Assembly (NCBI GenBank): GCA_024690605.1
Contig: JAILOV010000056.1
Span: forward strand, 62,001-126,000
DNA from: Lachnospiraceae bacterium
GTDB lineage: Bacteria > Bacillota > Clostridia > Lachnospirales > Lachnospiraceae
Direction of reading: 5' to 3'
DNA: 64,000 bases
Shown: positions 51,423-59,589 of the stretch, one piece after another
Layout of the letters: every line of letters starts with the position of its first letter
How positions within the stretch are numbered: the first letter of the stretch is position 1
Position numbers and translations under genes: made by a program
The notes under the pieces: generated by a model
Told to the model about the DNA's origin: nothing
Databases searched by the model: none
The model's input: the letters and a program-made list of their open reading frames with translations, nothing else

Positions 51423-51854
51423 CTAAAGCCTGACTGCTGAAGCCGGCTTCGTTGCCTTTTCTTTCCAGGCTTCCTTCATATCGCCCGTCCGGTACAGGAA
51501 GTACCGAACAGCCTCGGACGGAGTAAGGAGACCTGCGCTTCTGGCCTTACGGAAGCTCTTATAGTTGACAGTCACCTTTGCATCTTTCCCGAGATCGACC
51601 ATCAGCTCGTCCCTGACCTTTCCGAAATAGGCGACTTGCAGGCCTTCTGCCTGCTTTCGGAACGCCTCGAGTTCCCCTCTGTTTCGCAGGAAGAAGAGTG
51701 TCCCGCCTCGGCGTCGATCCCGGATGGTCACTGTTACCGGCCAGGTGACTTTTTTGTACCTGCGCATCACATCCAAAAGGGATTCAGCGGGGACGATCAC
51801 CTGGATGGTTTCCGGGGTTTTGGCTTTCGGTATTCTGTTTTTTGTGGTGTTCAT
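51423..51854 (-). CDS. Small basic protein of unknown function
   Basis: 143 aa, strongly basic (Arg/Lys), with a perfect AAAGGAGG six bases before the ATG. Not recognised. It has a beta-rich first half (IQVIVPAESLLDVMRRYKKV, WPVTVTIRDRRRGGTLFFL) and a helical second half (LLTPSEAVRYFLYRTGDMKE). Nucleic-acid binding is possible from charge alone. A 15-bp perfect palindrome lies 42 bases upstream of the start and may be its operator. Confidence 0.65.
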   Translation of the reverse strand: MNTTKNRIPKAKTPETIQVIVPAESLLDVMRRYKKVTWPVTVTIRDRRRGGTLFFLRNRGELEAFRKQAEGLQVAYFGKVRDELMVDLGKDAKVTVNYKSFRKARSAGLLTPSEAVRYFLYRTGDMKEAWKEKATKPASAVRL

Positions 51855-52225
51855 TTGGATCCTCCTTTCAGAACAACAGTCAACTTGCCGGAGAAGGGCA
51901 TAGTATGCCCCTCGTCCTGCGCCATCCTGTTATCCTTATGGAAAATCCTTCCGATTGGATCGATCTGACCGTTTTCCCGGTCATACATATAGGACGCTTA
52001 CACAACGAAAAAAGGGTCAAAAAGCACTCACATTTTTGTGCACTTTTTCGAAGACTCCCATTTTTGCTATACAATGCGATCAACGATACACATCATGAAG
52101 ATCCGGAGGAGATGGAGATCGTATACAGCCGCGACCCTTGTAAAAATCCACACACCGGACTATGATGTATGGTATGACGATATGCTTCAAGGAATATCAG
52201 AAAAACCATCAGAAAGGAAAACCAT
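51855..52225. other. 371-base intergenic region with 13-bp direct repeats and a promoter
   Basis: No gene is supported here. Besides the palindrome at 51896, ACTCACATTTTTG (52026-52038) and ACTCCCATTTTTG (52054-52066) form a 12/13 direct repeat 28 bases apart, with a related GTGCACTTTTTC between them. TACAAT at 52070-52075 follows directly and is the likely -10 for the PAS-GGDEF gene, giving a leader of about 145 bases. Short ORFs in the region have no ribosome site. Confidence 0.5.
51896..51910. promoter_or_regulatory. Perfect 15-bp palindrome, candidate operator
   Basis: GGGCATAGTATGCCC is symmetrical about its central base. It sits where the promoter of the minus-strand gene ending at 51854 should be (TACTAT within it could be a -10). 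Confidence 0.45.
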
Positions 52226-53206
52226 ATGCATGCTGAGAATGATAAGAAACACAACGGAGCATTGATCGGCAACGCGATCAGGAGCATTTTCCAGATGATC
52301 CTGCTGGTGGACGCCGAAACTCTTCAGGTTGATGTTGTGGATCAGAACCCGGAGCTGGAGCACCTGACGGTAACGGGATCGCTCGAGGATTTCTGCCGTG
52401 ATCTCTATGTGAACCTGCACCCTGTGGACAGGGAGGGCTTTACCCGGTTTACCGATCCGGGACGGCTGTCGGAGGAACTGCGGAAACGGGTGTTTCTGTC
52501 GCACGAATGCAGGATCCGCCGAGCGAACGGTCACTACTACTGGTCGGAGATCCTGTTCTGCCACGCGACAGAGGAGGACAGCGTGAGCGGACAGGATTAC
52601 CTGTTTCTGATCCGGGACATCCATGACCGGAAGATGCAGGAGCTTCAGGAGGAAGCGGAACAGCAGGCGTTTCTGAAAGAGACGCTGGACCGGTTCAACA
52701 ACCTGTTCGAGGAGAACATGAAGGATGAGCAGACCGGCTGTTACAACCGGAAGGGAATGCGGTACTATACGGCCCGGATCCTGGAAGAAGCGAGGAAGGA
52801 ACAGAAGCATCTGTTTGTGTGTGTGGCGGATCTGAACGGACTCAAGCATCTCAATGACACCTATGGACACGCCGCCGGCGATGAGGCGATCGCCGCGGTT
52901 TCCGCGGAGCTTTTAAAGGCGGCGCCGCAGGGCTCGAGGATCGTCCGGACGGGCGGCGACGAATTCATGATCATGTCCGCGCTCTCACCTGACTGTGAGG
53001 AGCCGGAACAGATGGGAGAGAAGCTGGACCGGGGCCTTGCCGCCTACAACGCGGCACGCAGCAATCCCTACACGGTCGGTGCCAGCTATGGCTGGGTGTT
53101 CCTGCCGGTCAAGGAGGGCATGACGGATCTGGATGAGTATATCGATATGGCAGACGCCAGAATGTATGAGATGCGGGCGAAGCGGGATGAATACCGCAGG
53201 AGCTGA
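52226..53206 (+). CDS. Soluble PAS-like/GGDEF diguanylate cyclase
   Basis: 326 aa. A PAS-like domain (about 18-140; IFQMILLVDAETLQVDVVD, CRIRRANGHYYWSEILFC, LFLIRDIHDRKMQEL) is linked by a coiled coil to GGDEF (about 165-326) with DEQTGCYNRKGM, VADLNGLKHLNDTYGHAAGD and VRTGGDEF. The site is intact and there is no RxxD I-site. No TM, so it senses a cytosolic cue. AGAAAGGAAAACC precedes the ATG. It stands alone between a long regulated leader and a strong bidirectional terminator inside the Ter-like island. Confidence 0.9.
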   Translation: MHAENDKKHNGALIGNAIRSIFQMILLVDAETLQVDVVDQNPELEHLTVTGSLEDFCRDLYVNLHPVDREGFTRFTDPGRLSEELRKRVFLSHECRIRRANGHYYWSEILFCHATEEDSVSGQDYLFLIRDIHDRKMQELQEEAEQQAFLKETLDRFNNLFEENMKDEQTGCYNRKGMRYYTARILEEARKEQKHLFVCVADLNGLKHLNDTYGHAAGDEAIAAVSAELLKAAPQGSRIVRTGGDEFMIMSALSPDCEEPEQMGEKLDRGLAAYNAARSNPYTVGASYGWVFLPVKEGMTDLDEYIDMADARMYEMRAKRDEYRRS

Positions 53207-53246
53207 GTGAAACGGGGATCGGATCATCACGGAACGGTGATAACAA

Positions 53247-53290
53247 AAACCGGGCGGAGCAGAGGCGCTTCGCCCGGTTTCTTTTGTTTC
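53247..53290. terminator. Bidirectional terminator between the GGDEF and TerB-like genes
   Basis: A 10-bp stem (AAACCGGGCG with CGCCCGGTTT) around a 14-base loop. T-rich tails are on both sides: CTTTTGTTT on plus, TTTTTGTTAT on minus. Confidence 0.88.
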
Positions 53291-53307
53291 TGTTCGCGGT
53301 GTGAGCC

Positions 53308-53745
53308 TTATTCGATGATGTCCCGGATCATGGCCACCTCGGGAGCGGCGATCTTGTCATCTATGGAGCAGGTCGCGGCGATGAAGTTGGCCAGCGTGTT
53401 GACACCTTCGTCATTCAGATTGTCCTTGAGCTCGCGCAGGATATCGTAGGCACCTTCCGAGTTGTCCGCGCAGGTCTGGATCCAGTCCATGATCTCGCTC
53501 TCGCTTGCTTCCTCACCGATGGCGGCAAGAAGACCGGAAACAAGGGCAAATTCCTTTTGCGTGAGCACGCCGTCGGCGATGACCGCAGCGCCCAGGATCG
53601 TGTAGGTGAGCATCATGCCGTTGTGCTCGGGATCAAAGTGCTTCAGGGTGGGCAAAAGCTCAACAAAGCAGTCCACCGCCAGTTTGATCTTGAACTCGTC
53701 GTCCTTGTTGACAAGATCCTGCAACATTCCATCAAAACTCGCCAT
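53308..53745 (-). CDS. TerB-like (tellurite-resistance TerB family) protein
   Basis: 145 aa from the ATG at 53745, preceded by GGAGG; an earlier in-frame Met lies upstream of that ribosome site. All-helical, with TILGAAVIADGVLTQKEFAL and FIAATCSIDDKIAAPEVAMI, the two IADG/(I)DDKI-type helix pairs that characterise TerB. Acidic residues at these turns are the proposed metal-binding positions. TerB works with TerC/TerD at the membrane in Ter networks. It is divergent from the AAA-protease operon across a 247-base gap containing two pairs of operator-like repeats and a GC hairpin in its leader. Confidence 0.8.
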   Translation of the reverse strand: MASFDGMLQDLVNKDDEFKIKLAVDCFVELLPTLKHFDPEHNGMMLTYTILGAAVIADGVLTQKEFALVSGLLAAIGEEASESEIMDWIQTCADNSEGAYDILRELKDNLNDEGVNTLANFIAATCSIDDKIAAPEVAMIRDIIE

Positions 53746-53760
53746 AGAATCCTCCATTCC

Positions 53761-53777
53761 GCGGCCGGCAGGGCCGC
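53761..53777 (-). repeat. GC-rich hairpin in the TerB-like gene's leader
   Basis: GCGGCC and GGCCGC pair around a 5-base loop, ending about 5 bases from the ribosome site of the TerB-like gene. It could affect translation. Confidence 0.5.
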
Positions 53778-53826
53778 ACGTGTTCACGGTATCGTAAAGA
53801 ATCATAGCATACCGTCCCGCGAAGGG

Positions 53827-53864
53827 TATAGCAGAGATTACGATGTACAATGATAATGTTACGA
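53827..53864 (-). promoter_or_regulatory. Operator-like repeat pair, minus orientation (TerB side)
   Basis: On the minus strand, TCGTAACATTATCATTG (53864-53848) and TCGTAATCTCTGCTATA (53843-53827) begin 21 bases apart. The second matches the 33225 element at 13 of 17 positions; the first is weaker (about 11 of 17). Confidence 0.45.
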
Positions 53865-53882
53865 TTTGCGGAAGCGGGTGCA

Positions 53883-53920
53883 GTGTAATATTTGCAATAT
53901 GTGTCGTAATATCATATATG
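53883..53920 (+). promoter_or_regulatory. Operator-like repeat pair, plus orientation (AAA-protease side)
   Basis: GTGTAATATTTGCAATA (53883-53899) and TCGTAATATCATATATG (53904-53920) start 21 bases apart. The first shares TAATATTTGC and ATA with the element at 33225. TTGCAA (53892) and TATATG (53915), 17 bases apart, could also form a promoter inside the element; TAGGAT (53942) is another -10 candidate. Confidence 0.6.
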
Positions 53921-53992
53921 ATGATGAAACGGCGGATTTAGTAGGATATAAGAGGTTGCATATGTACGGGATCAGAGACGGAGGACTGGCGC

Positions 53993-56900
53993 ATGGACGA
54001 ACTTCAGAGTTTCATCGGCAGCAGGAAGAAAAAGGCCGGTCGGTCCGGCTTCGTGATGAACGCGGATCCTGACGCATCGGCGGAAGATTCCGCGGCGGGG
54101 TCCGGAGACAGATCGGGAGATCCCGGCTTTCCCTTCAGCAAGCTGGACGGTCCGGATCTGGAGGAACTGGGTGCGTTCTACGGCAGGGTCAACAAAGAGA
54201 TCCTCGAGGTGATCCGGGGCCAGGAGCAGGCCGTCAAGAAGTTTGTCGAGGGCTGCTTCCAGGGAGATCTGTTCCTGAATACGGAAAAGGGCAACCATCC
54301 CCGGTCCTATTTCTTCTTTTTCGGACCTCCGGGCACCGGCAAGACGCTGCTTGCCGAGACGGCGGCCGAAGCGATGCATATTCCCTTTGAACGCTATGAC
54401 ATGAGTGACTATGCCAACGAGATGTCCCACGAGGAGCTCATCGGCACGTCCAAGATCTATGACAACGCGAGGGAGGGACGGCTGGTCGATTTTGTCAGCA
54501 GAAATCCGGAATGCATGCTCCTCTTCGATGAGATCGAGAAGGCACATATCAACGTGACCCGGATGTTCCTGCAGATCCTGGGCTCCGGTTATCTCAGGAG
54601 CAAGCACAGTGAGAAGAATGTCAGCTTTCAGAAGGCGATCATCATCTTCACCTCCAATGTCGGCAAGGAACTCTATGAGGACCGGACGGTCAATCTGACG
54701 ACCTTGCCGGAACGGGTGCTGATCGATGCGGTGCTCAGGGAGAAGAACGCCCGTGGAGAGCAGGCGCTCTCAGCCGAGATCTGCTCCCGGATCGCTGCCG
54801 GCAACACGATCCTGTTCAATCATCTGAACATCCGGAACCTCACGGAGATGGTGACGGCGGGCTTTGACCGCGTGGTCCGGAACATGAACGTGGAATATCG
54901 CTGCAAGGTGAGCTACACGCCGAAGCTTCCGCTTCTTTTCCTCTACAACAGGGGGAGTGAGATCGACGCGCGCATCGCCTCCGGCAAGAGCGGCAATTTC
55001 CTGAAAAAAGAGATCTATGAGCTCATGCGTCAGCTGGAAAACCGCACGGAGAAATCGGAGATCTCCTCGATCCGGTTTGACGTGGACTGGGACGGCATGG
55101 ACGGGGAACTGAAGCCTCTGTTTGAGAACAGCGGCAGGACCAGGGTGCTCATCTTTGCCGATGAGGAGGTCTGCCGGCAGTTTGACGACGGCGGGGAGCA
55201 TATCGAGATCTTCCATGCGGACAGCCCGGAAAAGGCCAGGGAACTCCTGAAATATGATTTCACTGCCGCTTTTATCGATCCGTTCTTCGGTAATCTCGGT
55301 GACAACGGCCGGATCCTGAGCATCACGGACTACAACACGGCCGGCGTCGCCTTTTTCCACGAGCTGGCGGAGACGGGCAGAGGTCTGCCGATCTACATGA
55401 TCGATGTCGATCCGCCGTTTTCCGAGGTGGATCTGCGCACCTTTTTACAGGAGGGCGCCGCGGGCACGATCCGCGCGGACGGTAAGGGCGCGGAGGGCCT
55501 CAAGGCCAATTTCCACCGGATCATGGACGAACTCTACATGGAGAAGCAGAATCTCTCCTTCTCCGGCAGGGGGTTTGTCGTGGACTACAAGACCAGGCAG
55601 GATATTGCCGGAGACGGTGCGATCCGGATCGTGTTCTACGATCTGAAAAAGCGTATGGCCGTCGACATGGACAGCAGGGAATCCCTGCTCGGCGAGGCGG
55701 AGCGCCCCAAGGTGCGATTTGACGACGTGATCGGCGCGGAGAGCGCCAAGGAGGAGCTGCAGTATTTCATCCGTTTCCTGCGCAATCCCAGAGAATTCCT
55801 GTTAAACGGCAACAAGGCCCCGGGAGGCGTGCTTCTCTACGGGCCGCCCGGAACCGGCAAGACCATGCTCGCGCGCGCCATGGCCGGTGAGTCCGATGTC
55901 ACCTTTATCCAGGCGGCGGCCTCGGATTTCGGCAATCAGTATGTCGGCGAGAGCGAGGCAAACATCCGCAGGATCTTCCGGCGGGCAAAGAAATACGCGC
56001 CGGCGATCATCTTTATCGATGAGATCGACGCGATCGGCAAGCAGCGCACGGGCGCGGATCCGCACAGGGAGGCGATGCTGAACACGCTGCTCACGCAGAT
56101 GCAGGGCTTCGAGAACAAGGATATGGACCGTCCGGTCTTCGTGCTGGCCGCGACCAATTACGGCACCGGGGATGAAGGGAGCGATCGCGGGATCGGGAAG
56201 CTGGATGAGGCACTGGTCCGGCGATTTGACAACAAGATCTATGTCGATCTGCCCAATGAGGAGGAGCGCAAGCGCTATCTGCAGCTGCAGCTGGAGAAGA
56301 AAAACGCCTCCGTTCCGGAGGATGTCATCACCAACGTCGCGGAGCGCACACCCGGACAGAGCCTGGCGATCCTGCAGAACATCATGGATCTGGCGCTTAG
56401 GGAGGCGGGCAGACAGGGCCGCGCGCTGGACGGCGACCTGCTGTTAAAGGCGCTCGAGGACTATGAACACGGGGAGAAAAAGGAGCACAGCGAAGAGTAC
56501 TACAAGCGGGTGGCGATCCATGAGACCGGGCATGCTTTTGTCTCCTATGTGAGCGGCGATGCGCCCTCCTATATCACGATCGAATCGCGCGGTGATTTCG
56601 GCGGCTACATGCAGCACGGCAACAGTGAGAACACGCCGAGTTACACAAAAGAGGAACTGATCGGCAGGATCCGCACGGCACTCGCCGGGAGGGCCGCGGA
56701 ATCGGTCTTCTATGACGAACAGACCGCCAATAACACGGGGGCGTCCAGTGATCTGCGGTACGCCACCGAGCTGGCTTTCCGGATCCTGGGGACCTATGGC
56801 ATGGCGGACAACCGTCTGGTGGTGCTCTCCAAGGAGGAGATCCTCAAATCCTCTCTTGCCGCCGATTATGTAGAACGGGTCAATGATATGCTGGAGAAGG

Positions 56901-57064
56901 AGATGAAGAACACGACGGAGATCATCCGGAACGGGCGCGAGGTGATCCGCGCCGTGGCGGATGAACTGATCCGGAAGAATCATCTGACGGGCGCGGAGTT
57001 TGCGAAGATCATGGAGGAACACGGCATCAACGGCCCGGCGACGGAAGCACCGGCAGGATCATGA
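53993..57064 (+). CDS. Double AAA+ protease: ClpB-like AAA, receiver-like domain, FtsH-like AAA and M41 peptidase
   Basis: 1023 aa, no TM segment. The first AAA (about 60-340) is of the Clp type: Walker A GPPGTGKT (111-118), Walker B LLFDEIEKAH (D179), IIIFTSNVGKELYED. A receiver-like alpha/beta domain follows (about 380-515; RVLIFADEEV, AAFIDPFF with D429). The second AAA (about 575-800) is FtsH-like: FDDVIGAESAKEELQ, GPPGTGKT (617-624), IIFIDEIDAIG (D676). The M41 peptidase has HETGH (843-847) and GASSDLRYAT (D920). All zinc ligands are present, so it should degrade soluble substrates with two motors. ATG is eight bases after GGAGG. Confidence 0.9.
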   Translation: MDELQSFIGSRKKKAGRSGFVMNADPDASAEDSAAGSGDRSGDPGFPFSKLDGPDLEELGAFYGRVNKEILEVIRGQEQAVKKFVEGCFQGDLFLNTEKGNHPRSYFFFFGPPGTGKTLLAETAAEAMHIPFERYDMSDYANEMSHEELIGTSKIYDNAREGRLVDFVSRNPECMLLFDEIEKAHINVTRMFLQILGSGYLRSKHSEKNVSFQKAIIIFTSNVGKELYEDRTVNLTTLPERVLIDAVLREKNARGEQALSAEICSRIAAGNTILFNHLNIRNLTEMVTAGFDRVVRNMNVEYRCKVSYTPKLPLLFLYNRGSEIDARIASGKSGNFLKKEIYELMRQLENRTEKSEISSIRFDVDWDGMDGELKPLFENSGRTRVLIFADEEVCRQFDDGGEHIEIFHADSPEKARELLKYDFTAAFIDPFFGNLGDNGRILSITDYNTAGVAFFHELAETGRGLPIYMIDVDPPFSEVDLRTFLQEGAAGTIRADGKGAEGLKANFHRIMDELYMEKQNLSFSGRGFVVDYKTRQDIAGDGAIRIVFYDLKKRMAVDMDSRESLLGEAERPKVRFDDVIGAESAKEELQYFIRFLRNPREFLLNGNKAPGGVLLYGPPGTGKTMLARAMAGESDVTFIQAAASDFGNQYVGESEANIRRIFRRAKKYAPAIIFIDEIDAIGKQRTGADPHREAMLNTLLTQMQGFENKDMDRPVFVLAATNYGTGDEGSDRGIGKLDEALVRRFDNKIYVDLPNEEERKRYLQLQLEKKNASVPEDVITNVAERTPGQSLAILQNIMDLALREAGRQGRALDGDLLLKALEDYEHGEKKEHSEEYYKRVAIHETGHAFVSYVSGDAPSYITIESRGDFGGYMQHGNSENTPSYTKEELIGRIRTALAGRAAESVFYDEQTANNTGASSDLRYATELAFRILGTYGMADNRLVVLSKEEILKSSLAADYVERVNDMLEKEMKNTTEIIRNGREVIRAVADELIRKNHLTGAEFAKIMEEHGINGPATEAPAGS

Positions 57065-57606
57065 GCAGGATCTTTGACCGGGAAAACGGGCAGAAGAGTG
57101 ACCCCGCCACGGACAGACGCTATGAGGAAGTGCTGGCTTTTAGTCTGTCACACGGAGCCGTCATCGGCCGGGGAGCGCGGGACCGGGAGATCCGGAGGAC
57201 AGACAGCGATATCGCGGCGAGGCTCTTGATGAAGGGCATCGTGGTGCCCGCGATCCCGGAGGATTACCGGGCTTTCCTGCGGAGAGCGGACGGTTTTTCC
57301 CGGGATGATGTGTGCTTCTTCGGCACGGAACTGCTGCTTTATCCGGCCGGCGGCAGTCTTCCTTCGCTGATGGAGGTCAATTACAGAAACCGGCCGAATG
57401 CGCGCGGGGTGTCGGGGTGTCTGGTCATCGGTGCGTGCGGCGACGACACGATCGTCTATGACGGCGATGCGGAGGAATATCGCTTCATGGATCCGGGGAC
57501 GGCCGCGGACGCCGAGCGCAGACGCGTCAGATCCTGGAGGCGCTTTGATGATCTGTTTTTCTGTCTGACGGAAGATACGGAGGGACGGGAGCACGGGAAT
57601 GGATAA
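57061..57606 (+). CDS. SUKH-superfamily (YrhA-like) protein
   Basis: 181 aa; its ATG overlaps the stop of the AAA protease (ATGA) and its end overlaps the next AAA gene by eight bases. The SUKH core is IVVPAIPEDYRAFLRRADGF, DVCFFGTELL, CLVIGACGDDTIVYDGD and RSWRRFDDLFF. It resembles the protein at 32575-33120 in size and motif order (PxDYxxFL, FFG, DDxIVY, FDxLF). Placement between two AAA+ genes suggests an adaptor or substrate-recognition role rather than toxin immunity; this is inference. Confidence 0.78.
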   Translation: MSRIFDRENGQKSDPATDRRYEEVLAFSLSHGAVIGRGARDREIRRTDSDIAARLLMKGIVVPAIPEDYRAFLRRADGFSRDDVCFFGTELLLYPAGGSLPSLMEVNYRNRPNARGVSGCLVIGACGDDTIVYDGDAEEYRFMDPGTAADAERRRVRSWRRFDDLFFCLTEDTEGREHGNG

Positions 57607-59563
57607 AGTTGATTGTATCAGAGTGGGGTACTATTTCGCACCGCAGGACCGCCGGAAGATCGGTGAAAAACAGATGCACGAATATGTGCTGGATGTCTGG
57701 CGCAAAACCTTCCGGCAGGATCTGTTCGGTATCGAGGAGGAGGGCGGCAGAGGGCTCGTCTTCAATATCCTGAACAATCCCAAAAGGATCGTCGAGGAAT
57801 TCGCCGACGGGCTGGTCGCGGAACTGGATCTCACCGAACAGTCGTTCTACACGGTCGCCGAGATCGATCAGGAAATGGAAGAAGAAAAACTCGTGGTACG
57901 CAGGCATGCCGTGCGGGACGACCGGGTAAACGAGGTGCTCGCCGATGTGGACAGGCTGGTCGGTATGGAGGAATTCAAGCGCCTCTGCCATGATATCGTG
58001 TCGATCGCCGAATCGGAAGACGCGGCGCTCCAGCAGGACTTTTTCGGCCGTTGTGCGTTCCTGTTCTCCGTATCCGGCGGTGACGGATTTTCCCTCTACA
58101 TGGATCTCTTGCGGCGGCTTCTCCGGGCGGCCGGCGTCCGGAATCTTTCCGGGATGAACGGACGCGTCAGGGAAGTAAAAAAGGCGGAGAGCTTCGCCGA
58201 CATGGTGAGTCACATGGAAAGCGACAGCTATGACGGGGAGATGCTCGCATTTGATCTGACCTTCCGGATGGAGAAGGCGGGCAGTGAGGAATTCACCGAT
58301 TTTATCAGGCAGATGCGGGGAGCCGCCGAGAATAAACTGCCGGTCTTCAAGATCCCTTATCTGGAGGGAGAGGAGAAAGAGCGTGTCATCCGCGCGATCC
58401 GCACGGTGTTCCCGCTCATCGTGATCGATGTGCCGCCGTTTTCGACGGAACAGTACAGCGAGGTGGCCATCCGGCATCTGGCGACGATGGGCTACAGCGT
58501 CGAGGAGCAGGCGCGTGACGAGATCGGGGATCTGGTCGTGCAGAAGAGGAACAGGGAGCATTTCTACGGTTTCCGTTCCGTGCGGGCGCTCGCCGAGGAG
58601 ATCGCACATCAGAAAATGCTGGCGGAGGTAAGGAGGGGCGAAGAGATGTCGTTGGTGATCAGAGAACAGGACCTTGTGCCGATGATCGAGAAATGCAGAG
58701 AGGAGCAAGGCGGACTGGACGCGCTGGATGATATGATCGGGATCGAAGAAGTGCGTGAGCGGATCGATGAGATCCTGGTGCAGCTGGAGATCTCCGCAAA
58801 GCTCCCGCCGGAGGAACGCCCCTGTATGCATATGCTCTTTACGGGCAACCCCGGGACGGGCAAGACCACGGTGGCGAGGATCCTGGGTAAGGTGCTCAAG
58901 GAGCGCAACGTCTTGTCCAGGGGGCAGTTTTTTGAGCGGACCGGGCGGGAGTTTGTCGGGAGATATATCGGTGAAACGGCGCCGATCACCAACGCGATCT
59001 GTCGTGATGCCTACGGCTCGATCCTGTTCATCGATGAGGCCTACACGCTCTATCGCGGCGACGATGAGCGGGACTATGGCAAGGAGGCGCTGGACACGCT
59101 GCTCACGCAGATGGAGAATCACAGACAGGATTTCATCGTGATCTTCTCCGGCTATTCGGACAGGATGAAGGACATGCTGGAAGCCAATCCGGGATTGAAG
59201 AGCAGGATCCCGCATGAGATCCGGTTCCATAACTTCTCCCGGGAGGAACTGTTCCGCATCTACATGAACATGGCGGGCAGGACCTATTCCTGCACCGATG
59301 ATCTGAAGAAAGCGGCGGAGGATTTCTTCCTGTCGCTGTCCCAGGAGATGCTGGAAGGGCAGTCCTTTTCCAATGCCCGCTTTGTCCGCAATCTCTACGA
59401 ACGGACGGTTTCCAAGGCGGCGCTGCGCGTGCAGGCGGCATCCGGCGGGCGCCTGGGCGATGACGCACAGATCATCCTGACGGGAGATGATTTTGCCAAG
59501 GCGAGCACGGCAAGCGAATTCCAGGAACTTCTCCAGAAGAAGGGCAGATTCGGATTCATGTAG
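57599..59563 (+). CDS. CbbX/SpoVK-type AAA+ ATPase with degenerate N-terminal AAA-like domain
   Basis: 654 aa. The C-terminal AAA (about 375-654) is CbbX/SpoVK-like: LDDMIGIEEVRERIDEI, Walker A GNPGTGKT (416-423), GQFFERTGREFVGRYIGETA, Walker B ILFIDEAYTLYRG (D479), FSGYSDRMKDML, NPGLKSRIPHEIRF. The N-terminal part (about 110-345) has an AAA-like strand pattern but its P-loop is replaced by FSVSGGDGFSLY, so it cannot bind ATP normally. The next gene encodes that domain alone. CbbX-type motors remodel protein complexes. The preceding SUKH gene overlaps it. Confidence 0.9.
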   Translation: MDKVDCIRVGYYFAPQDRRKIGEKQMHEYVLDVWRKTFRQDLFGIEEEGGRGLVFNILNNPKRIVEEFADGLVAELDLTEQSFYTVAEIDQEMEEEKLVVRRHAVRDDRVNEVLADVDRLVGMEEFKRLCHDIVSIAESEDAALQQDFFGRCAFLFSVSGGDGFSLYMDLLRRLLRAAGVRNLSGMNGRVREVKKAESFADMVSHMESDSYDGEMLAFDLTFRMEKAGSEEFTDFIRQMRGAAENKLPVFKIPYLEGEEKERVIRAIRTVFPLIVIDVPPFSTEQYSEVAIRHLATMGYSVEEQARDEIGDLVVQKRNREHFYGFRSVRALAEEIAHQKMLAEVRRGEEMSLVIREQDLVPMIEKCREEQGGLDALDDMIGIEEVRERIDEILVQLEISAKLPPEERPCMHMLFTGNPGTGKTTVARILGKVLKERNVLSRGQFFERTGREFVGRYIGETAPITNAICRDAYGSILFIDEAYTLYRGDDERDYGKEALDTLLTQMENHRQDFIVIFSGYSDRMKDMLEANPGLKSRIPHEIRFHNFSREELFRIYMNMAGRTYSCTDDLKKAAEDFFLSLSQEMLEGQSFSNARFVRNLYERTVSKAALRVQAASGGRLGDDAQIILTGDDFAKASTASEFQELLQKKGRFGFM

Positions 59564-59589
59564 AAATATGTTACAGAGAGGAGCGATCG

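Noticed and set aside
51842-52265. Short plus-strand frames of 107 and 75 codons in the 371-base gap
   Set aside because: No ribosome site, no conserved pattern, and they cover the palindrome, direct repeats and promoter.
57527-59230. A 567-codon minus-strand frame across the CbbX-like gene
   Set aside because: Antisense shadow of an AAA gene with intact Walker motifs; no independent start signal.
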